DNA from: Phaeovulum veldkampii DSM 11550
GTDB lineage: Bacteria; Pseudomonadota; Alphaproteobacteria; Rhodobacterales; Rhodobacteraceae
DNA length: 46,048 nt
Assembly (NCBI RefSeq): GCF_003034995.1
Contig: NZ_PZKF01000024.1
Coordinates: forward strand, 1-46,048
Direction of reading: 5' to 3'
Every line of letters begins with the position of its first letter. Within the stretch, counting starts at the first letter, position 1. The position numbers and the translations under genes are program-made. The notes under the pieces were generated by a model that ran no database searches, was not told the DNA's origin, and saw nothing but the letters and a program-made list of their open reading frames with translations. This document shows, in pieces, positions 8,536 through 14,713 of the stretch.

Positions 8536-8551
8536 ATTCTGACATATGAAT
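8536..8551. promoter_or_regulatory. SqrR/SoxR-type operator upstream of soxX
   Basis: The 16-bp site reads ATTC, eight bases (TGACATAT), GAAT: an exact match to the ATTC-N8-GAAT consensus known for the ArsR-type persulfide sensor SqrR of Rhodobacter capsulatus. It sits 67 bases upstream of the soxX start codon in the soxW-soxX gap. The central CATATG is itself palindromic. The likely ligand is the SoxR protein encoded at 10445-10831. Confidence 0.7.
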
Positions 8552-8580
8552 ACGTTGCTGCGACGCGGCATCGCCCTATG

Positions 8581-9138
8581 TCAGTTGCCCGTCATGCGGC
8601 TGGCCAGATATTTCTGGAAGTGCTCGCCGCTGTCGTAGCCATGATCCTTGACCCAGGTCAGCAACGCGCTGGTCGTGCCCTTGCCAAAGGCGCCCGGCAT
8701 CGTGACAACAGCGGCCTCGGCGGCGCCCGCCCCCTCTTCGACCGCTTCAGGCAGGAACATCATGGTCGGCGTGAACATCACGCCCCAGCGCACCGCCATA
8801 TCCTTTTCCGGCAGTTGGGTGCCGTCGAAATCGGTCACCGGCACATCGCCAAACAGGTTCATCTGCACGACAAAGTAATTGTCCTCGATCAGCTTGGTGA
8901 TTTCCGGGTCGGGAAACACCTCTTCGTGCATCTTGGTGCAATAGATGCAGCCGCGCTGTTCAAAGATCACCAGCAGCCGCTTGCCCTCGGCATTTGCCTC
9001 GGCCAGATCCTCGCGCATGTCCTTGAAGGTGTCGCGCATCCAGGGCGTCTTGTGCAGCCCGTCGTCGCCCAGTTGCGCAGCCCCCACCGGCAGCGCCAGT
9101 GAGATGGTCGCCGCAAAGGCCATCACATAATTCCGCAT
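8581..9138 (-). CDS. soxW: SoxW, periplasmic thioredoxin
   Basis: 185 aa. Thioredoxin-fold protein that receives electrons from the membrane protein SoxV and keeps Sox components, probably the SoxY cysteine, reduced. A Sec signal (about residues 1-21) is followed by a CIYC active site at 64-67 (FEQRGCIYC) and the cis-proline segment FTPTMMF. The ATG at 9138 follows GGGAGGAGACC. An in-frame ATG at 9156 has no ribosome-binding site in the right place. It begins 20 nt after soxV and is separated by 111 nt from soxX. Confidence 0.92.
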   Translation of the reverse strand: MRNYVMAFAATISLALPVGAAQLGDDGLHKTPWMRDTFKDMREDLAEANAEGKRLLVIFEQRGCIYCTKMHEEVFPDPEITKLIEDNYFVVQMNLFGDVPVTDFDGTQLPEKDMAVRWGVMFTPTMMFLPEAVEEGAGAAEAAVVTMPGAFGKGTTSALLTWVKDHGYDSGEHFQKYLASRMTGN

Positions 9139-9158
9139 GGTCTCCTCCCTTGCCATGG

Positions 9159-9911
9159 TCAGCCCAGCGATCCCGCGCCGGGCAGGTATTTTATCATCAG
9201 ATCGGCGATCAGGCTCAGCGTATCGGTGGCGATCAGGATCGCGAACACGATCAGCATGACACCCATCGCCTTTTCCACATAGCCCAGTTTTGCGCGGTGA
9301 CGGTTCATGAAGGCCAGAAACGGGCGCGCGAAAAATGCCGCCAGCACGAAGGGCGCGGTCATACCGATGCCGTAGACGAACAGCAGGGCCGCGCCGCGGC
9401 TGATGTCGCCCATTCCCGAGGCCACCATCAGAATTGCCGCCAGCGCCGGGCCGACGCAGGGTGTCCAGCCAAAACCGAAGGCCAGCCCCATCACATAGGC
9501 GCCCAGCACCGTGGACGGGTCGGACTTGGCCTCGATCCGAGCCTCGCGATACAAAAAACCGATCCGCAACACACCCAGAAAATGCAGCCCGAATAGGAAC
9601 AGGATCGCCGCGGCCACATAACTCAGCGGTTCCATCCACGCCCGAAAGGCCTGCCCCAGCGCGGTCGCGCCCATGCCCAGCAGCATGAAGATGGTCGTGA
9701 CCCCCATCGCGAATGCGATCGAGGACCAGATCAGCCGCCGCTGCGCCCCCGGCGCAATCGCACCGCCCCCGCGCAACTCGGACATCGAGATCCCGGCCAT
9801 ATAGCTCAGGTAGAAAGGCACCATCGGCAAGATGCAGGGTGTCAGAAACGACAAGAGCCCCGCGAGAAAGGCACCCCGAAAGTCGGGTCCATCAACATCA
9901 GTTCCCCCCAA
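9159..9911 (-). CDS. soxV: SoxV, CcdA-type thiol-disulfide transporter (start region suspect)
   Basis: 250 aa from a TTG. Inner-membrane protein of the CcdA/DsbD-beta family with six hydrophobic segments that moves reducing equivalents to SoxW. Paired cysteines lie in FLTPCILPM near residue 26 and WTPCVGPAL near 150, the expected redox pair. No in-frame ATG or GTG exists at the 5' end; the only in-frame candidate near the expected start is a TTG at 9911. A strong GGGGGGAACTG followed by ATG-TTG-ATG (from 9898) lies one frame off; one extra G in the run at 9874-9877 would join it to the protein and give MLMDPTFGGAFLAG. A sequencing error or true frameshift is therefore likely. The gene is divergent from soxS. 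Confidence 0.88.
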   Translation of the reverse strand: MGGTDVDGPDFRGAFLAGLLSFLTPCILPMVPFYLSYMAGISMSELRGGGAIAPGAQRRLIWSSIAFAMGVTTIFMLLGMGATALGQAFRAWMEPLSYVAAAILFLFGLHFLGVLRIGFLYREARIEAKSDPSTVLGAYVMGLAFGFGWTPCVGPALAAILMVASGMGDISRGAALLFVYGIGMTAPFVLAAFFARPFLAFMNRHRAKLGYVEKAMGVMLIVFAILIATDTLSLIADLMIKYLPGAGSLG

Positions 9912-9918
9912 AGTCCGG

Positions 9919-9940
9919 GCCTGCCTTGATCGGGGCAGGC
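9919..9940 (-). promoter_or_regulatory. Inverted repeat in the soxV leader
   Basis: Perfect 7-bp dyad GCCTGCC (9919-9925) / GGCAGGC (9934-9940) with an 8-nt loop, between the soxS-soxV operator and the soxV ribosome-binding site. It may form a leader hairpin in the soxV message or be a second protein-binding dyad. There is no T-run to suggest termination. Confidence 0.35.
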
Positions 9941-9954
9941 AAACACATTACGAT

Positions 9955-9970
9955 CTTCATATGTTAAAAG
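9955..9970. promoter_or_regulatory. Degenerate SqrR/SoxR-type site between soxS and soxV
   Basis: CTTC-ATATGTTA-AAAG keeps the 4-8-4 spacing of ATTC-N8-GAAT and shares the nine-base core TTCATATGT with the perfect site upstream of soxX (read on the opposite strand). It overlaps the position from which both soxS and soxV must be transcribed and ends 10 nt before the soxS start. Binding should be weaker than at 8536-8551. Confidence 0.45.
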
Positions 9971-9980
9971 GGGTGCGTCA

Positions 9981-10379
9981 ATGATCCGCATTGCGTTCAC
10001 GACCCTGGCCTTGGGTTTTTACCTGTTCGGGGCGGTCGCGGCACAGGCGCAGGCCTTTCGCCTGCTGATGGTGGAACAGGCCGGATGCACCTATTGCATC
10101 CGCTGGAATGACGAGATCGGACCGATCTACCCCAAGACCGCCGAAGGCGCGATTGCCCCGCTGGAACGGGTCAATCTGCGCGGGCCATGGCCCGAAGGGT
10201 TGGTAATCGGCGCACGTCCGGTCTTCACGCCGACCTTCCTGATCCTTAAAGAAGGGGTCGAGGTCGGCCGGATCGAAGGCTATCCGGGCGAGGATTTTTT
10301 CTGGGGCCTTCTGGGGCAGGCGCTGCGCGAGGCAGGGGCCGAGGTGCCAGAGCCGTCAGACTTGCGGCCCCAGCCCTGA
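9981..10379 (+). CDS. soxS: SoxS, periplasmic thioredoxin-like protein
   Basis: 132 aa. Small thioredoxin-fold protein of Sox clusters; in Paracoccus pantotrophus SoxS is needed for full thiosulfate oxidation and reactivates the Sox system. A Sec signal (about residues 1-24, cleavage after AQA) precedes CTYC at 36-39, followed by the cis-proline region PVFTPTFL. The ATG at 9981 follows AAAAGGGG at 8 nt. It is divergent from soxV and 65 nt upstream of soxR, with a hairpin (GGGCGG 10401-10406 / CCGCCC 10415-10420) in the gap. The R-S-V-W order matches the Paracoccus cluster. Confidence 0.93.
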   Translation: MIRIAFTTLALGFYLFGAVAAQAQAFRLLMVEQAGCTYCIRWNDEIGPIYPKTAEGAIAPLERVNLRGPWPEGLVIGARPVFTPTFLILKEGVEVGRIEGYPGEDFFWGLLGQALREAGAEVPEPSDLRPQP

Positions 10380-10444
10380 CCGGGGCCGGGGCAATCAGCC
10401 GGGCGGCACCAGAACCGCCCCAACACGAGGGACAAGGCTTGGCC

Positions 10445-10831
10445 ATGGCACAAGACGGGCACAGCGACGACACCCCCGACACCGCCACCGAGGCGGACCG
10501 TTGCGCGGCGCTTGACGCCGACGAACTGACCGGGCGCGCGCAGGATGCGTCGCATTTCCTCAAGGCGCTGGCGCATGAGGGGCGGCTGATGATCCTGTGC
10601 CATCTGTCGTCGGGCGAAAAGACCGTGACCGAGCTGGAAAACCTGCTCGCCTCGCGGCAGGCCGCGGTCAGCCAGCAGCTTGCGCGGCTGCGGCTGGAGG
10701 GGTTGGTGTCGTGTCGGCGCGAGGGCAAGGCGATCTTTTACACGCTCAGCGAACCCAAGGCGGCGCGAATGATCGAACTGATCTATGAAATGTTCTGCGC
10801 CCAGCCGCACAGCGCCCAACCGGCGGCCTGA
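10445..10831 (+). CDS. soxR: SoxR, ArsR-family persulfide-responsive repressor (SqrR/BigR type)
   Basis: 128 aa. Winged-helix ArsR-family repressor; the recognition helix region is TELENLLASRQAAVSQQLARL (split across residues 62-82). Cysteines are at 20, 52, 90 and 118. The spacing of 20/52/118 (32 and 66 residues) equals that of Cys9/Cys41/Cys107 of SqrR, in which Cys41 and Cys107 form a tetrasulfide bridge in response to reactive sulfur; Cys90 is extra. It probably binds the sites at 8536 and 9955 and releases them when sulfane sulfur accumulates. The ATG at 10445 is preferred over a TTG at 10439. The gene ends only 5 nt from the convergent lpxB stop, with no terminator between. Confidence 0.93.
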   Translation: MAQDGHSDDTPDTATEADRCAALDADELTGRAQDASHFLKALAHEGRLMILCHLSSGEKTVTELENLLASRQAAVSQQLARLRLEGLVSCRREGKAIFYTLSEPKAARMIELIYEMFCAQPHSAQPAA

Positions 10832-10836
10832 TCGGG

Positions 10837-11997
10837 TCAGCCCCGGCCCAGAACCCGCAGCACCGAACGCGCCGCGCGCAGGCCAGGCGCCTCGCCGCCC
10901 GCGCCCAGCCGCTGCATCGTCACCTCCATCGCGGCGTGCTGTGCGGCCACGGCGACGGGGTCGTTCAGCAGCCGTGCCAGTTCGGCTGCGATCGGGCCGG
11001 GGCGGCAGGCGCGGCCCAGAAATTCAGGGATCGCGCGCGTCTCTGACACCAGATTGACCAGCGTCACCGTATCGACCCGCAGCAGCCGGCCCAGAATCAG
11101 CCGCGTCAGCGGCGCCATGTCATAGGCGATCACCATCGGCGTGTGATTGGCGGCCAGTTCAAGGCTGACTGTTCCGCTGGCCGCCAGTGCCAGATCGGCG
11201 GCGGCAAAGGCGGCGCGCTTGTCCTCGGGCGCCTCGATCACGATTGGCGCCACGGGCCAGCGCGCGGCCATCTGCCGCACCATTGCTGCAACGCCGCGCA
11301 CCGTGGGCAACACCACGCGCAGCCCCGGTTCGCGGTCGCGCAGCCGCATCAGCGCCTCGTCAAAGCGCGGCGCCAACCGCGCCACCTCGCCCCGCCGCGA
11401 TCCGGGCAGGCACAGCACCAACGGCTGATCGGGGCCGATCATATGGGTTTCTCGAAAGGCCACAGCCTGATCGGGGGTGGCGCGCGGCGCGGCCACCACC
11501 GGATGCCCCACGAAATCGCAACTCATGCCCGCGGCCTGCATATAGGGCGGCTCGAACGGCAACAGCGCCAGAACATGGTCGATGACCTGCGCCATCTTGG
11601 CGGCCCGTCCCGGCCGCCAGGCCCAGACCGAGGGCGCGACATAGTGGATGGTTTTCAGCCGCGGATTGGCTGCCCGCGCCAGCGCCGCCACTCGCAGGCA
11701 GAAATCGGGGCTGTCGATGGTGATCAGCGCATCGGGCGTCAGATCGGCCACGGCACGCGCGGTCTGCGCGATGCGCGCCTTGAGCGCGCGATATTTCGGC
11801 AGCACCTCCCAAAGCCCCATCACCGACAGTTCTTCCATCGGAAAGCGGCTTTCCAGACCCTCGGCCTGCATCAGCGGCCCGCCGATCCCGTGAAATTCGA
11901 CCCCCGGATGCAGCGCCTTCAACCCTGCCATCAGCGCCGCCCCAAGGCTGTCGCCCGAGGCTTCGCCCGCGATCAGGAACAACCTCAGCGCGCCCAA
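10837..11997 (-). CDS. lpxB: LpxB, lipid-A-disaccharide synthase
   Basis: 386 aa. Joins UDP-2,3-diacylglucosamine and lipid X to form the beta-1',6-linked disaccharide of lipid A on the cytoplasmic side of the inner membrane (GT19). Visible motifs are FLIAGEASGDSLGA at the N-terminus, FHGIGGPLMQAEGL, YVAPSVWAW near 130 and LCLPGSRRGEVARL near 195. The start is a TTG at 11997, preceded by GAAGGG at 8 nt, and it overlaps lpxI by 13 nt; a downstream TTG at 11982 would give the shorter N-terminus seen in some homologues. It is the last gene of the envelope operon. Confidence 0.93.
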   Translation of the reverse strand: MGALRLFLIAGEASGDSLGAALMAGLKALHPGVEFHGIGGPLMQAEGLESRFPMEELSVMGLWEVLPKYRALKARIAQTARAVADLTPDALITIDSPDFCLRVAALARAANPRLKTIHYVAPSVWAWRPGRAAKMAQVIDHVLALLPFEPPYMQAAGMSCDFVGHPVVAAPRATPDQAVAFRETHMIGPDQPLVLCLPGSRRGEVARLAPRFDEALMRLRDREPGLRVVLPTVRGVAAMVRQMAARWPVAPIVIEAPEDKRAAFAAADLALAASGTVSLELAANHTPMVIAYDMAPLTRLILGRLLRVDTVTLVNLVSETRAIPEFLGRACRPGPIAAELARLLNDPVAVAAQHAAMEVTMQRLGAGGEAPGLRAARSVLRVLGRG

Positions 11998-12788
11998 AGA
12001 AACAGACCCTTCGCCTGTGCGCTGGCAATTGTGGCGGCACGGTCCAGCAGCAGCACGCCGCCCGCCTCCCAGGCGATGCCGCCAAGTCCCGCGGCGGCGG
12101 CGCGCGCCACGGTTTCGGGACCGATGGCGGGCAGGTCAACCCGCCGGTCCTGGCCCGGCTTCGGTGCCTTGTAGAACAGGCCGCGCGCACCGGCGGGGTT
12201 CGGGCGCAGGCGGGCGTGAAGTGCGGCGAAATCCAGCATCGCATCGGTGCCGGGCAGCGCCTCGACCGCCAGACACAGGCCCTGGGCCACCACCGCGCCC
12301 TGCCCCACATCAACCGCCCCCAACGCTGCCACGATCCCGGCGGCGCGGGTGGCATCGGCATCGTCCGCAGGCGTGGGCGCACCGCACAAAACGCCCGGCC
12401 CCGGCACCAGATCGGGGGCGATCGCATCGGCGCCCACCACCTCAAGATCCCACTCCTCAAAGATCCCGATCACCGCGCGCAGCGCCGCATCGTCGCCCGC
12501 CTGCATCGCCCCCAGCAGGCGCGGCACCAGCGTGGCGGTGCGCGCATCGAACAGCTCAGGCTCCAGCCGGGGCCGCCGGATGCCCCCGGCAAAGACCACG
12601 CGTTTGACCCCACGCTCGATCAGGGTTTCAAGAAACGGCACCAGCCGCTCGATCCGAAACCGGATCGGGTCAGCGCCCGGCACCTCGCTCGGAAAACCCT
12701 CCAACTCGGCCAGCACCACCGGCCCGGCGACGTCAGCCAACAGCCGGGGCAGCGTGCCGGTGCCCGCGATGATCGCCAGATCGGTCAT
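11985..12788 (-). CDS. lpxI: LpxI, UDP-2,3-diacylglucosamine pyrophosphatase
   Basis: 267 aa. Hydrolyses UDP-2,3-diacylglucosamine to lipid X and UMP; LpxI replaces LpxH in alphaproteobacteria. The protein shows the two-domain family pattern: an N-terminal Rossmann-like part starting LAIIAGTGTLPRLLA, and a C-terminal catalytic part with LGAVDVGQGAVVAQG, LPAIGPETVARA and the end sequence EAGGVLLLDR. Its place between lpxA and lpxB agrees with the pathway order. The ATG overlaps the lpxA stop by 4 nt (ATGA), so translation is coupled. Confidence 0.92.
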   Translation of the reverse strand: MTDLAIIAGTGTLPRLLADVAGPVVLAELEGFPSEVPGADPIRFRIERLVPFLETLIERGVKRVVFAGGIRRPRLEPELFDARTATLVPRLLGAMQAGDDAALRAVIGIFEEWDLEVVGADAIAPDLVPGPGVLCGAPTPADDADATRAAGIVAALGAVDVGQGAVVAQGLCLAVEALPGTDAMLDFAALHARLRPNPAGARGLFYKAPKPGQDRRVDLPAIGPETVARAAAAGLGGIAWEAGGVLLLDRAATIASAQAKGLFLWAR

Positions 12789-13579
12789 TTCGGCGTCAGA
12801 AAGCTGCGATCCGACGGACCGAGGATGAAATCGAGCACCTCGCGCACATGATCACCACCCGCACCTTCCTCGGCCAGACGGCGCGCATTGTCGCGGAAAT
12901 TGCCATCCCCCAGCGCCGCGTAAAGATCACGCAGCGCCGCAATCTCGGCCCGGTCCACCCCGCGCCGTTTCAGCCCCACAAGGTTCAGCCCGTCCAACTG
13001 GCCGCGCGGCCCCTGCACCAGACCATGCGGGATCACGTCAGCCGTGACCATCGTCACCGCGCCGATGATCGCGCCGCGGCCGATCCGCACCCATTGATGC
13101 ACCCCCGACAGGCCACCCACGATCACGTCATCTTCCAGAACGCAATGCCCGGCTACGGCGGAATTGTTCACCAGAATCACACGGTTGCCGATCTGGCAAT
13201 CATGCGCGACATGAGCGCCCGCCATGAACAACCCGTCATCGCCAACCTGCGTCACGAACCCGCCACCCTCGGTGCCGGTGTTCATCGTCACATGCTCGCG
13301 GATGCGGTTGCGCGCGCCGATGATCAGCCGGCTCTGCTCGCCGCGGAATTTCAGATCCTGCGGCACCTCGCCAAGACTGGCGAAGGGAAAGATCACCGTA
13401 TCCTCACCCACCTCGGTTGCGCCGGTGATCACCGCATGCGATTTGACCTCGACCCGCGCCGCCAGCACAACCTGCGCCCCGATCAGGCAGAACGGCCCGA
13501 TCCGGCAGCCCGGCCCGATCACCGCGCCGGGTTCGACAACCGCCGAAGGATGGATCTGCGCGCTGAGGGCGATGCTCAT
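12785..13579 (-). CDS. lpxA: LpxA, acyl-ACP:UDP-GlcNAc O-acyltransferase
   Basis: 264 aa. First step of lipid A synthesis, transfer of 3-hydroxyacyl from ACP to UDP-GlcNAc. Left-handed beta-helix hexapeptide repeats run through about the first 180 residues (IHPSAVVEPGAVIGPGCRIG and following). The motif GAHVAHDCQIGN holds the likely catalytic His, with NNSAVAGHCVLEDD after it. A C-terminal helical domain follows. It starts 3 nt after the fabZ stop and overlaps lpxI by 4 nt. Confidence 0.95.
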   Translation of the reverse strand: MSIALSAQIHPSAVVEPGAVIGPGCRIGPFCLIGAQVVLAARVEVKSHAVITGATEVGEDTVIFPFASLGEVPQDLKFRGEQSRLIIGARNRIREHVTMNTGTEGGGFVTQVGDDGLFMAGAHVAHDCQIGNRVILVNNSAVAGHCVLEDDVIVGGLSGVHQWVRIGRGAIIGAVTMVTADVIPHGLVQGPRGQLDGLNLVGLKRRGVDRAEIAALRDLYAALGDGNFRDNARRLAEEGAGGDHVREVLDFILGPSDRSFLTPK

Positions 13580-13582
13580 CTC

Positions 13583-14044
13583 TTATCCCTGCAAATCCAT
13601 CATCGCGGTAAATTCCGCTTCGGCGCACAACTGGCCATCGACCATGCCGCGGCCCTCGAATTTCCAGATCTTGCCGCCACCGCGCTTGACGGCCACGTGC
13701 AGTTCCAGCACGTCGCCGGGGCCGACCTTGCGGCGGAACTTGCAGGCGTCGATGCCCATGAAATAGGTCAGCAACGGCTTGTCGATCACGTTCAGGCTGA
13801 TGCCCACGACCACGGCCGAGGTCTGCGCCATCGCCTCGACGATGGTCACACCCGGCATGATCGGCATCGACGGGAAATGGCCCTGAAAATGCGGCTCGTT
13901 GAAGGTCACGTTCTTGATCCCCACGGCGCCCTTGAACGGCACGATGTCGCGCACCTTGTCGATCAGCAAAAACGGGTAGCGGTGGGGAATGATCCGCTGG
14001 ATCAGCAGGATATCGGCTTCGGTATGGGGGGCGGGTTCGGTCAT
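13583..14044 (-). CDS. fabZ: FabZ, 3-hydroxyacyl-ACP dehydratase
   Basis: 153 aa. Hot-dog-fold dehydratase of fatty acid elongation, acting on 3-hydroxyacyl-ACP, the same substrate pool used by LpxA next door. Visible motifs: [14 protein letters not shown] near residue 17, the catalytic His in [18 protein letters not shown] near 50, and the catalytic Glu in VEAMAQ. The ATG at 14044 has AAAGG upstream. It lies 81 nt downstream of skp and 3 nt upstream of lpxA. Confidence 0.95.
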   Translation of the reverse strand: MTEPAPHTEADILLIQRIIPHRYPFLLIDKVRDIVPFKGAVGIKNVTFNEPHFQGHFPSMPIMPGVTIVEAMAQTSAVVVGISLNVIDKPLLTYFMGIDACKFRRKVGPGDVLELHVAVKRGGGKIWKFEGRGMVDGQLCAEAEFTAMMDLQG

Positions 14045-14125
14045 GTCCGGCCTTTCGATGAGGTGCAGCCCAAGGCCGCGCTTTGCGACTTGCTACCGCC
14101 CTGCCCGGCTGTTGGCAAGGCGCGC

Positions 14126-14704
14126 TCAGTCCTCGGTGGCGGCGGGTGGCGCGGCCTCGGGGCCAGCGCCCAGCGTCGCGTCGATCCGGGCCACCAGATC
14201 ATCGGTCACGTCGATCGCTTCGGCGGCCAGAAACACCGCCTTGCGTTCCAGAATCGCCACCGCACCGCGCTGAGCCATCACCGCGCCCATCACCGGCAGG
14301 GCCGCCTCGTAAAACGCAGCCCTCTCCGCCTCGGCGGCGCGCGAAATGTCGCGGGATTTGGCATCCTGCGCCCGCCGGATACCGGTAACGCGGGCGTCAA
14401 AGGCATCGGCTTCGACCCGGAAATCCTCGGGTTTCATGCTGGTCCGGCGTTCGGTGAGCGCCTTTTCCTCGGCGGTCAGACCTTCGGCGATGCGCTGGTT
14501 TTCAGCCTCCAGCGCGGCAAGGGAGGCCCGAAACTCGGCCGAGACGCGCTTGCCCCAGGCGCTTTCGCCAAACAGCCGCTCTTGTTCGACGGTCAGCACC
14601 GGGCTGACCAGCACGACAGGCCCCCGCCCCTCGGGCGCCTGCTGGGCCAGCGCGGGGCTGACCAGCAGCAAGGCAAGCACCGCAAGGACCGGGGCCAGAC
14701 GCAT
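14126..14704 (-). CDS. skp: Skp/OmpH-family periplasmic chaperone
   Basis: 192 aa. Periplasmic holdase that accompanies unfolded outer-membrane proteins to the BAM complex. A Sec signal peptide (about 1-20, ending PALAQ) is followed by a long charged helical region, about residues 50-150, with coiled-coil character (AALEAENQRIAEGLTAEEK, DARVTGIRRAQDAKSRD), as in OmpH/Skp. The C-terminal tail is rich in Ala and Pro. It begins 9 nt after bamA, the standard arrangement. Confidence 0.88.
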   Translation of the reverse strand: MRLAPVLAVLALLLVSPALAQQAPEGRGPVVLVSPVLTVEQERLFGESAWGKRVSAEFRASLAALEAENQRIAEGLTAEEKALTERRTSMKPEDFRVEADAFDARVTGIRRAQDAKSRDISRAAEAERAAFYEAALPVMGAVMAQRGAVAILERKAVFLAAEAIDVTDDLVARIDATLGAGPEAAPPAATED

Positions 14705-14713
14705 TACGCCGCC

